From: Antedon mediterranea
Taxonomy: Eukaryota; Echinodermata; Crinoidea; Comatulida; Antedonidae
Direction: 5' to 3'
Assembly (NCBI RefSeq): GCF_964355755.1
Contig: NC_092674.1
Location: forward strand, 12,281,001 to 12,345,000
Length of the DNA stretch: 64,000 nucleotides
Shown: positions 23,444-34,893 of the stretch, in pieces
How the letters are laid out: each line of letters starts with the position of its first letter
How positions within the stretch are numbered: the first letter of the stretch is position 1
Notes under the pieces: model-generated
Databases searched by the model: none
What the model saw: only the letters and a program-made list of their open reading frames with translations
Told to the model about the DNA's origin: nothing
Translations under genes and position numbers: made by a program

Positions 23444-26400
23444 GTAAAGTCAAATATAGGTAGTTACGTAAGCATCTAAAATTGTGTTAATATTAGTAGC
23501 GTGACATCACAAACGATGCCTCATTTTGTGTTCCTTTTCAAGTCAATACGGACATTTAGGTGTTTCACAATTTAGGGAATGGTTCTTTCTCAATAGTTAC
23601 TGTATAGGAATGCTTATAAATAGATGGAGAACTAATAAATAACTATGTGTACAAGCCCACACCACAAGCGTATTTTTTTTGGCTGAAAGAACATTATTCG
23701 CTGCAATAGGCCTCAGCAGAGAGCTTATACATTTGGTCTGTTTGGCATAATATTGATTTGGGCGGTATGAAGGGAGTTACACATAAAGTCTTGGAAGTTT
23801 TGTTAGAAAGAGAAAAGAATTCATGTTATGATATCGTAATGTTGGTAAAAGTCTCAAAATTATCTTGCTTCAGCACCAGTGGGATGAGGTGATAGAAATC
23901 ATCTCACCACCACTAACCACTGGAATCAGTGTATTGAGCTTCGAACATGTATCTTATATTTTGTATAATTAATTAATTCCAAGCTGGAACTTTGACAAAT
24001 TTTTATTTAATTTCCGGTCAACTAAAGGTCCAATTCTATAACTGGCTCAGTCGCGCTATACGTGTCTTCTGTTGAAAATCGTCGCCCACCACGGTCTTAG
24101 TGTATTTCAAATTATGCTGTTTTATATATTTTAATACAATTAATCGAAATCGTAATTGGTTGCTAATAAAGAATCAACTGTTTCTCAAATACGAACCCCT
24201 ATAAGAATTCTAGTTACGCGTTTGTTTCTTTTTGTAATACAGGTTTCTAGGGACACTGTCGAACCAGGGAGATACCTCCCGTACAATGGTTAGAGCACAT
24301 TATCTAGTATACAAACCCATCCGTTAACGACCAAAATTATCACAGAATTAGCGTTTTTTTGAGAAAAATATTCCAATGAGGGTTAAATGTCGACATTATT
24401 GTATGAGAGAATTTTAAGAGATATTGTAAGCGTTGATGTGAGCTGAATGGCATACGGTGGTAGAAAGTTTTCTGATTGGTTGATCAAATGACAGTTTGTC
24501 TTTCTTTGTGGTACTGCAAAGACTGCATTATGTGGTTGGGAACAGATTACTGGGACAGAATCTCCACTCACGCTCACGGAGGTTCAACTCTATTAACCAT
24601 TTAAAAAAAGAAATGATTTGATGGTCACTTTATCATGCACGATTGAGTGAGATGCTTTCCGTGTTACACTTTGTAGTATAGGATAAATATAAATTGCAAC
24701 GTTATATTGTCAGTATTATACAATAACATCTTTCATGAAATGTTTATTAAAATGAATGAGTCCATGACTCTAATTTTTATGATAGTAGGCCAAATGGTAT
24801 GCAATTTATAGCAATTAAAATTATGCCAAGAAAATGTCAATAATGTGTCAATATATTTGGTAAAATATCGAATAATAGTCATAAACTTGCCGCATACCGC
24901 GTTACTTACAAAACAAGACATTTCACTTCCGTATGAATGAATTGTGAGTATAAATTCCGGGGCCATCCAGTGAACTAATTATCACAACTCCAAACATTTC
25001 GTTTTATATTCAAATGACACACTGAAAAAAGACCCGAACGTATCTTTTTATGCTGTATCAACCCCTTTTTATCAGCTAATCTTTAAACAGTAGTTTGATA
25101 GTACATCAAATTTAATTTAGGTTTACCGAAAACCAAACTAAGTTGGTCAGGGTTATCAAATCTACGGTGGCCTGTAAGTGTCACGGCAACTTTTTTTAAA
25201 TATCACGGCAATTTACAAAAAAGCCACGGCAATTTACAAAAAAACACGGCATTTGAACAAAAATACCACAGCAACTTAAAAATGAACACCATGGCTTTTA
25301 AAAAAAATTACCGAGGTTTATTTTGTAAATTGCCGTATATTTTTTGAAAGTTGCCGTGACGCTTACAGGCCACCGTACAAACCGCAATCGAAAGTATGAG
25401 CGTTTGCTCTAATGACGTCCTAATGATTGTGGTGATCGTATTTTTTTCCCTTTGTTTGTTATTACGTTGGTTGGTGACATTGTTAGAGCTCATGAAGACA
25501 CTGAATAAAATCTCAAAGTAGCCTACTGCACATTATAATATATAATTTCTTGGCAAATTATGCATGTGATACGATTATAACGAGTTACACAAATCAAAGT
25601 TAACTTAACGACTACCATGTACAATTGTAGAATCACAAATTCGGCGAATCTCGGTCCGCATGAGAAGCTGTTCATCCTGAATCTGGACGTTGACTAGATG
25701 TTGTTGTGCACTTTAACGAAGAATTAATTTTTGTTGTGGATAGGAAAGACGACAATCGGCACAAAATAAGTAGAATACTAATGCCTTTTCAGAATGTTTG
25801 AATAAATAAAACACGAATGTTGAAAGATAGTTACAAGAAAGAGATAATAAACAAGGATCATTTATTTTTAATTTTATTTGTATATGCTGTACAGCTCACT
25901 GCATGTTTATTAAATCATTTAAAGTATCACATTTTGTAATGAAAATGTATAAACAAGAACGTTATTATATTATTACCAAACAGTGTTTAACGTTAAGTGT
26001 TTATCAGTTGTAAACCATTATCTTGATTTTACCAGTTTCTGTTTTATAATTTCAGTTTGATCTTGTCTGTAAAAAGGCCGAAAAGCCATCGCTTTCACAG
26101 TCAATTTTTTTTGTTGGAACACTAGTTGGTTCACTTGTTTTTGGAGCTTTAGCGGACAAGTAAGTATGTTAACATTTCCTAACTGAACAGACAACCGGCG
26201 ACGTATTGGTCTGTCTGTTGTTTTAAAATGTAGGGGTATATGTAGTTAGTAGATTTTGAATGGTCTTACTTATATATTATCATTGCGAAATTCATAATTC
26301 AAATTTATTTGCAACTAAACGCTTATTTAATAGAACATTCCAATTATTTATTGTTTTGTGTTGTTATATCAAATGATAAATCCTTGTTGGTGCTATGAGC

Positions 26401-29400
26401 TAAACAACGAATGTTGTAACCGTACACATAATTCCATTGAATTGCTCTATAATCAAAATCACAGTTCGCATAGTGTCACTCTTCCGTGACTTAAAAACCG
26501 AACCGAAATGTAAATATGTCCAATCTAACTCAGCCGAAACTTTCTAAAATCAATCATTCAACAGGACCCGTACTATGGGACTCCCTTAACAAGTTTAGCT
26601 ACTTGACCATACTTTCATCACATTTAAATACAAATTCAAAAATACCTAATATCACAATATAAAACCCATATTACAACTCAGCTTTTACCCTTTGTCTCTA
26701 GTGCATGTACCGTCTGTAACCCCTCTTTGTTAATGTATATTGATCCACATTTTAATAATAATGTTTTTCCTGATGGAACCAATATAAAAGCTCTTTGAGC
26801 TTATTTGGTCTGTTAGACAGAATGACAAAACTATTTACAGTATTATGTTTATCATACTTATAAATATTGCTTTGTTCGAATAAAAGAAACTTTTTAAACA
26901 TTAAACCGGTTTAAAATTAAAATTGGTAACAATCTGAAACAGATATGATACAATGGGACTAGTGCAGACCATTGGTGCTAATAATGGAGCTATACAACAA
27001 AAGTAAAGTAAAACTCTTGACTAATTGATTTGTTAAAATTATTTTACATAATATGCTATTTTAGCTATAACGCTAATTTAGAAAATTACTCTGGTTCATT
27101 CAATGTATTCACCGCACTAGTCCCGCACTGTATCTTGATGACACTGTATTTGGGATTATAATTTATTACATGATACAAATACGCATTTTTGTTATAATTT
27201 TCTTCATAGGTTTGGGAGGAAGCCTGTTTTGTTTTTAGCTGTAGGCTTGCAGTGTGGCTCTGGAATATTAACTTCGTTTGTGAAATCGTTTGCTGCTTAC
27301 ACGGCGTTGCGATTCATCACGGCGGCAGCGAACACTGCTGTTTTCATCACTGCCTTTGTTATAGGTAGGGTATTTATATATAGATATGCATAATCTTCGC
27401 TCAGTGCAGACCACCTAATTATATTATATATATTAATTATTTAGATAATTATGGTAGATCGAGTTTATTGTATTTCCAACAAAGATCGACACAATAACAT
27501 CTTGAAATAGTAGCTTGATGCTAAACATTGCTCTGCCTTACCTTTCTTTAGTCGATGTCTTTCGCGAAAGACAACAACAATAGTTTTACATTACATTCAT
27601 GTGAATAATGGATGAACAAATCACCTTGTTTGGTCCAATCATTAATCAAGTGCTTCACTCGTTCAGTGCCCATCTTAACCAGATGAGACGCATAAACCAA
27701 TACGTCTGAACAGGGGCTGCCATAAGTGTCAGCAGTTATGATTTCAAATGCCTAATGGAACCAAGCTCCATATATACATTATATACAGCACCCGATATTC
27801 CCAGATTATTGTCAAAGCTCTAACCGGACAAAATGTTGCTTAACTTCGGCGACCTGGCGAGAACCAATGTTTCAACGTGGTAAAGCCTACATTCATTATG
27901 CTTTAACGCTGACGAAAAATATAATTATAAACAATAGTTACTTTATTCCCGGAGCAACCCTTTAAAAGTTTAATGTAAGTATACTAAATGTCAATTTACA
28001 AAACGATCGTTAACGGTAAGCGGTAAGCGGAAAACAAAAATAGCCTATATAGAATCATGTTATTTCGTATGACCTTTTACAAAACAAGGAGCGATTGAGC
28101 GGAAACCCGCTCATGATAGATACAAATTCTACCTGGGACAAGCACAAGGTTTTCCACCAACCACTAACCGCTAAATCGTCTGTATAAATTGCCCTTAAAC
28201 TGTACTAAAATACACTATAATAATGGTAATCATTGTTTATCGATTACGATTATTATTATTATTACGATTTACTATCGATTCTCTTTAGGTACCGAGACTG
28301 TCGGTGTTTCCAAACGAACATATGCTGGACTTGTTATCGAATTCTTCTTTGCATTTGGTCTAATAATCATGGCAGGACTTGCATACTTTGTCCGTGAATG
28401 GCGAACTTTACAGCTTGTGGCTAGTGTTCCTGGGCTATTATATTTTCTTTATATACCGTAAGAGAACGTTACCAAAACACTGTATAAATACCGTAACACT
28501 TTTTGCATATTTTATTTTATTGTTTTATTCTCAAATATTCAAGTCCATAACAGGAGTTTTGCCTTTCTTTTGTAATTATTATAAATAATACAAAAAAAAA
28601 AGAATGAAAGTAAATTGAAGTGATTAACATTTTTTTTTAATTCATTTATTTGGCACTTTGACCAGTGTAATGGTAAAACATGTATGAACATGTTAAAAGC
28701 TATCAAATACGCTAAATTAATAAATACATTATTGTTTTGTTAAACTAAAATAGGGCATATGTTTTAACATTATAGGACTAATAGAAAATTATTTTAGTTT
28801 TTAACAAAACAATAATTAATGCATTTGCTCAAATTCTTGATCGAAATTACTCTCTTTAAATACTAATAATCTCTCTTTTTCAAGATTTTTCCCAGAATCG
28901 GCACGGTGGTTGATTTCTCAAAAAAGATATGATGAAGCAAAGAAGATAACTGAGAAGGCAGCAACTGTAAACAACGTTAATTTGCCAACAGATTTTCACT
29001 TTTCTGAACACATTGTACGTGTAATAGTTATTACATATAATTAGGTATATGAAACGTTATCGAATATTTCTTAATTTTAAAACAATGATTGTTTATAATA
29101 TTGAAAATTTTCAGTAATAATAATATTCATTCACATACAAGATACAAAATGTTTTTATTGGTTTTTCCTGATGGTAAAACAATTACAATATATACAGAGA
29201 TTTCAACAACGAACGGATTTAAAGAGGCATAGAGACATTACAAACCACCAGAGTTGAATACTGGAATTAATTTTTAAACGGTGAAGATGTATATGTATCT
29301 TATCCCGTATCTTTTTAAAAGTCAACATGGGCACATTTATCTTATTTCTTGGTTCTGGTATTCCTTGATAGACAAACGATAAAAATATGAAGATAAAAAT

Positions 29401-32400
29401 GTATACACCTACACACGAAACAAGGGTATTTTATTAAGTTATCAACAGCAAAAGATATGTATGTTTCCTAAATTTAAACGCACCTTTCTATTTTGCGGTA
29501 AAAGCTTCTTAGATATTTTGACTAGGATGTAATTATGTTTAAGTTATAACATTTCTTCTATTCACTTGCTGAACTTTTATATTTTCAGGGTAAACCATCT
29601 TCACCCATGTCGTTTCTTGATTTATTTAGACCATGGCCAGTTTGTAAGCGAACATTTAATGTTATGTTATGCTGGTAAGTTATGCTTATAATATATCTTT
29701 TTTTTAGGAAACACTAAACGTCTACACAAGCAAATTTTCATTTTGTTTACTGCATGGTGACAAAAACTTAAGGAACCTCAGGAAACTTCTGAAAAATAAA
29801 AGTTTGTCTCCACTTCCCTAAAGCATATTCTACACTAGCATAATTTACTTAACAATTTGGAGATGTTTTTTGTGTCTGTTGGACACTAGTTACTAGAGGC
29901 TTTTGACGATCTAACTTCTGCAAACTAAATAGTTTTCTTTAGTTTTGTCAAGTTTTCCGCTAACATACATTGGAAAACTTCCTTTGTCAAACTCGAAATT
30001 GGCAAACTAAAGCTGTCTAATACCTTAGCATCTACCATTGCTTGGAGAATTTTGTTTGCCTGCTGTTACTGGAGTCTGTCATTTTGCAGGCCTTCTTCAA
30101 ACGATGGTTTTCAGCAGTTTTCCAAAATCAAGTTTGCAAACTAGAGTTTGCTAGAGGATAGACTAGGCTGATTATCAATAGCGTGTTAGTATTATTCAAT
30201 AGTTACCATACGTCAAAGGCGACAATATATTTCAATTTTATCAATACCGTGACTATTTTTAATAATAATAATTGTTTAAATATTTAAATATTGTTTTTTT
30301 TTTAAGGATTGCTGTTAATATCTCCTACTTTGGCCTCTCTCTGAGTACTTCTGATTTTGGCGTTAATCATTACATATCTTTTCTTGTATCTGGTGCTACC
30401 GAGATACCAGCCTATGCATTGAGTATTGTAGCTCTGGACTATTTTGGACGCAGACGATCTTTATCAGCAACATTGTTACTCGGTGGCGTTGCTTGTTTAC
30501 TAACTATTTTTATTCGTAAGTAAACAACAACACCAATAATGATAATAATGATAATAATAAAATAATTTATAATGCCCACAGCTGCAGTATACATACATGT
30601 ATAAAACCATTTATGTTAAAAAATGAATAAAACAAGTTAAAATTCCATAAAGGTCTACGACAACTAGTGGTACTAAGGTAATTAAACTGTTTGTTTAAAG
30701 GATTTGGTATTTGCTTCCATAGTCAAATATAGAATTAGCTTTCGAAAGTATTACCTTTCGAAATCCAACGTAAAAACTTACACGGACACCTTTCAGTAGT
30801 TTTAATATACTACATTATTATAAGAATGAGGACAGTAACATTTCAGCACCTTAAGTCCTAATAGAAGTCTGTGTAATTTAAACAAGTCATCAATAGATAA
30901 TAATTCTAGCACTTTCAATCTATACAAATAAGATGTGTCACAGGAACCTTTCTAAACATCATTATCCTTGTTGCTTTCCTTTGTATACCGGTACTTTCTA
31001 TTCTATTAATTAACTTCTCATGGTGCCCACATTGACGATCTTGTTGTACGCGGTATAGTAAACTTCTCCATAACATTCTCCAGCTGTCCAAAGTCTGATG
31101 GAACTCTAAACAGTATAGTATCATCTGATGATCTAAGTGAGCAAGCTGGTTGATACGATACAAGATTCTACTCAAACAATAATTTGGAGCAATATTCTGT
31201 CGTGCTTTAAATGTGGTTATGAGTAATTCACACTTAATCCTGCGATGAACTGGTAGCCAATGAAGAAGATCTATGAATTAAAAGTTCCTCTTAATTATAG
31301 GTGATTCGTACAAGAATCACCTATTGATTTTTTATGAATAAATATAGTAAGACATCACTGTGTTTTGTTTATATCAATAATTGACTTTGTAATATATTTT
31401 TTATTTTGTTGAAAAGCAATGGGAATAGGACGACTGACAGTAGCGATGGTAGGAAAGTTTGGAGTAACCGCTGCATTCGGTATTATATTTTTCTATACTG
31501 CAGAGCTGTATCCAACTAACATACGGTTAGAAATATAATATTCTCCTATTTAGTGGTTATAGCTAGTCTAGTTCAATTGATAAAAGTTAAATATTGTGTT
31601 AAACGAGCAACTGTAATATTATAATAATTATAATTGTATATTCGACGTCCTGAGGTGGTGAGGACTTAAAGCACATCATCTTTTTACTCCCCTATTCACT
31701 ATCATCAAACTCATACAGAATAAAACAATGATTCTCGCTGATGATTATTTTATTTTGACATTATAATCTTATTAATTCTTTTTATTGTAATGTTGATGTG
31801 TTCTTTATCCATTCCATCTTCATTATGATGATGGCGTTATTGAATAAATGTATCTAGTTGTCAAACTAACCGACTGCTTTATTCATTTGGCAATAGGTCA
31901 GTTGCTGTTGGTATTTGTTCAACATCTGGTCGGATTGGAGCCATCCTATCACCATATATCCTCCACCTGTCAAGGTATTGGGCACCACTTGCAATGTTAA
32001 CATTCAGTGTATTAGCTATTTCATCTGGAGTACTTGTTTTACTTTTACCCGAAACTGCCAATAGAAAGTTACCAGATACAATGGATGAAGTCACAGAACT
32101 TAAAATGTAAGGGTTTGTTTGTAAATGTTTCAAAATTTTCATTCAGAATGTACTAATAAACCGCAGTCATTGAAATATAATGGGTTCAGTAAGATGTCTA
32201 ATCTATCAAGGCACGAATTATGATTATTATGTGTAATTTGTTGTTTTTTGTAATTATAAAGTTAATATTTGCATCAATTGTTGTCAGCGCTAGTAAGAGC
32301 ATGTTGCTTTGGTAGGTGTCTCTGTGTGTGTGGTTTATCTTCTTTCTAAGTTTATAGCATCGTTTCGACCAGGGAAGACGTGTAGACGTATGCTAATGTT

Positions 32401-32638
32401 ACAGGAATACGATCACTTTTGAATTTTATGGTCTGAACAAACATGTTAAAACGTAAAATAGCTATTTTATGTTAAACTAACCAGCCGTACCTTGAGTGTA
32501 TTTGTATAATTTCTTTCACTTTATTTTCTACACTATTTAATGTCGATTAATGATAATATTAACGTTTTATAATTTATTTTCAGATCTGTGACAAAATTAT
32601 CGTCAGCAGAATTAGGAGAAAAAGAAGCTATGACATAA
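23033..32638 (+). CDS. SLC22-family organic ion transporter (10 exons, complete)
   Basis: Plasma-membrane uniporter/exchanger of the major facilitator superfamily (organic cation/anion/carnitine type). Exons: 23033-23443, 26056-26159, 27210-27364, 28289-28457, 28885-29014, 29589-29674, 30307-30515, 31417-31525, 31897-32106, 32584-32638. They join in frame to 545 residues, the usual family length. Evidence includes the start [20 protein letters not shown], a large cysteine-rich first extracellular loop, GALADKFGRKPVL (MFS loop 2-3 signature), [39 protein letters not shown] and [15 protein letters not shown] near the end. These last motifs are specific to SLC22. The start is the first ATG after the TATA box; the open frame continues upstream without an ATG. 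Substrate cannot be told from sequence alone. No truncation seen. Confidence 0.95.
23444..26055. other. SLC22 intron 1
   Basis: 2.6 kb between exons 1 and 2, ending TTTATAATTTCAG. It holds the MITE-like element at 25163-25377. I see no other feature. Confidence 0.7.
25163..25377. mobile_element. Small foldback MITE, TACGGTGGCCTGTAAG ends
   Basis: TACGGTGGCCTGTAAGTGTC at the left is mirrored by GACGCTTACAGGCCACCGTA at the right; the mirrored arms run about 30 bp (TCACGGCAACTT/AAGTTGCCGTGA). It can be read as a TA target duplication around CGGTGGCC ends, which would fit Tc1/mariner-type mobilisation. The interior repeats CACGGCAATTTACAAAAAA in both orientations. Confidence 0.75.
27781..27889 (-). 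repeat. 5S rRNA-derived sequence, second copy
   Basis: On the minus strand it reads GGCTTTACCACGTTGAAACA, TTGGTTCTCGCCAGGTCGCC, GAAGTTAAGCAACATT, GGGAATATCGGGTGCTGTAT, in the order of 5S rRNA with many substitutions (the GGATGGG-GACC part is degraded). It lies in SLC22 intron 3. It is either a 5S pseudogene or the head of a SINE like that at 5098; I could not see a tRNA-like part after it. Confidence 0.7.
28728..28816. repeat. Inverted repeat in SLC22 intron 4
   Basis: ATTATTGTTTTGTTAAACT(AAAAT) pairs with ATTTTAGTTTTTAACAAAAC(AATAAT) about 40 nt downstream; the stem is about 24 bp with one small bulge. AT-rich, possibly a MITE remnant. Confidence 0.6.
30850..31280 (-). pseudogene. Degraded non-LTR retrotransposon fragment (minus strand)
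   Basis: Read on the minus strand from about 31265: [20 protein letters not shown], then A(R)QNIAPNY. This is the conserved C-terminal thumb-region motif of L2/CR1-like reverse transcriptases (LHWLPV..RI.FK.....YKAL...AP.YL). Frame breaks follow. It lies in SLC22 intron 7 (30516-31416), antisense to the gene. Confidence 0.6.
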
Positions 32639-32981
32639 ACAACATTGATATCATGAGAAACGTTACACCAACGTACCATGATAGACTTCCGTAAAAACGT
32701 GAAAAAACAGCAGTTCCAAAAAAAAAATAATCCAGTCTCCTTTGGCTTGCTCATAAAAGCAATTGGGATGATAAGGGTTATTAAATACTCAACGCTATTA
32801 CACTTTTTAATCAACATTATGATGTTGATTTGTATCAGTACTTCTAGATTTTTTATAGAATACTAGTATATCAACGTATACCAACAAATTAATGAAAATC
32901 CTTATAATAGGTAACTAAACGCATTTCATCAACTGGTTGTAAGTATTTTACACGATTTAAATTTAGACTTTGTATAGCATT

Positions 32982-33069
32982 ATTTAATTTTCTAAAAAGG
33001 CGAATTGATGCCTATTCTAATGGAATAACATGAGAATAGGCAGCAATTCGCCTTTTTAGAAAATTAAAT
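32982..33069. repeat. Near-perfect 37-bp hairpin in SLC22 3' region
   Basis: Left arm 32982-33018 (ATTTAATTTTCTAAAAAGGC...) pairs with right arm 33033-33069 with a single mismatch around a 14-nt loop. It lies about 340 nt after the SLC22 stop and before AATAAA at 33113, so it would fold in the mRNA 3' UTR if that signal is used. It could be a foldback MITE or a miRNA-like precursor. Confidence 0.85.
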
Positions 33070-33112
33070 TTCAAATTTATAAAAATGTAGGCCTATTTAG
33101 AGTATTGGAAAA

Positions 33113-33118
33113 AATAAA
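33113..33118 (+). promoter_or_regulatory. Candidate poly(A) signal of SLC22 gene
   Basis: AATAAA about 475 nt past the stop codon, in an A-rich context after the hairpin. Assignment is inference. Confidence 0.4.
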
Positions 33119-34893
33119 CAAATTAGCCAATTATTGAATTGTTAATGATAATACAATGTATAATTGTTATTGATGTACATACCGTATATTTTATTTTAAT
33201 GTATGGATGATGCTGCATGGGAAACTTTGTATTAACAGAAAAAGCCATAGCATCAAAATATGAAAATAAACAAAACAAAACATCATTTTTTTTACTGATA
33301 TGTAACAGTGATATACTAATTCTAAGTAAGTTATGATGTACTGAAATTGAAATAAAGTTTAGAGAGTGAATCTCACAAAAAGACAAACAACTACAGCCAG
33401 CAATTTGTTTTCTTCCAAAATACTTATAAAGTAAGCTTTTAAAACTAATTTGAATACATCATATTAAATATTAAAAAGTGTTTTCTAAGATCCACGCGTA
33501 GGCTCGCTATTTATTTATTACAGGCATAGAAATAAATTATATATATATATATTAAATAGCCTATATAAATGCGTGAACGTGATTGGTTGAGTACGATGAT
33601 ATTGACTGAGTAATTGTCGAGTAATTATCGTGTCCCTGTCATTAAACATATATAAAATCCAGCAAATTCTCGAGTACGATGATATTGACTGTGTAATTTT
33701 CGTGTGGCAACATTCGCGTTTGGCGATAAATAAGTTAATAAAAGTAATAAAAGTCATCTACTGGGACTTGAACTCGCGATGAATTGTCACTCCATCACGC
33801 AACTTGCTTGAAGAAATTAATCAACTAAACTATTTAAACTATTCATACATAGCGCCCTCGCTTAGTTTTTAGTCCTCTCTAGATGTGACCTGATAATAAT
33901 ATTATTATGTATGCTTATTGATGGAAAATATTCTGTTAATTTAAACGGCCTAGGCCTAAGTGAATATTTTATTGCCAAGGAATCATTAATTAGTAATTAT
34001 CTGTATATTATTCTTCAGTGGTCTATTGGTTAGGACATATGCATTTCAATCAGAAGGTTCCGGGTTCGAATCTCGGTTGGGGCGACTTTTTCTCCTTCTC
34101 ACAGATTTCCTCATCTTCAAATTAATTAATTAAATTTCAGTATATCACGGTATAGTATTTATTCTGTGCCTGTGGTGTTTAAAATATATATATACTATAT
34201 ATCCCTGTTCATACTGTACATGTTGACTTTATATTTGTAGTAGAATAAATTAACTTTTATATTCGTTTGTAAAGTGAAAATGTTATTGACTTTATACGGT
34301 CATTTTTCGCAAAGGTAAGGTGAATTAGGCAGTCTTATTACTTAGGCTAGCCGACCCATACACTTTGCTACATTTTTTAATATAGCAGATGTAATATATA
34401 GTTCATCGAGAAAAATATCATTCCCTCGGGGATGTCAATTGTTATATTTCACCTCTAAAAAAGTAGGCAATATCTGTATAATAAAAACATTTGCAGTAGA
34501 GCAGAATCAGTGTCGTGAAATAAACCTTTATTTTTAAAAGTAATGCTACAAGAATATGTTTGTAGTACAAGATAGGAAATTCATCAAAATTGACTATACA
34601 TAATTATGTAAAATTGAGGCATTTTTCTTTTTAAAAAAAGTATATAAATATAAATCAAAAGAAAAATCAATTTAACACAATTTAAAAATACCATTTTATT
34701 AAAAATTATTACCCAGTTAAATGTGTGTAAGTCATTGAATCAAAATCAGTAAAATTCCAATCTTATAACATTATGAAAAAGGTGTAGCATCACATTATAA
34801 TACTTTGTTTTTAGATTTTCAGTGTAAAAAAGTAAGTAAGAATCTGCATCATTGTATATTTATTATATATATATATATATTTTTTTTTTTTAG
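33119..34893. other. Intergenic region with SINE remnants
   Basis: Holds a possible minus-strand tRNA-like stretch (B-box-like GAGTTCAAGTCCC, reverse of 33764-33777) and a clear tRNA-derived SINE at 34017-34160. Otherwise AT-rich with no exon visible to me. Confidence 0.55.
34017..34160 (+). repeat. tRNA-derived SINE, copy 1
   Basis: The head has an A box in GTGGTCTATTGGTTAGGA and a B box in GGTTCCGGGTTCGAATCTCG, then GGGGCGACTTTTTCTCC and a body ending TTAATTAAATTTCAGTATATCA. The same head and body recur on the minus strand at 58925-59030, so it is a dispersed SINE and not a tRNA gene. Confidence 0.8.

Noticed and set aside
27557-27572. Perfect 16-bp palindrome GTCTTTCGCGAAAGAC in an SLC22 intron
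   Set aside because: Isolated and short. No partner copy or context to give it a role.
33757-33860. Possible tRNA gene on the minus strand
   Set aside because: Only a B-box-like GAGTTCAAGTCCC is present; the A box and acceptor stem do not fit. At best a SINE remnant.
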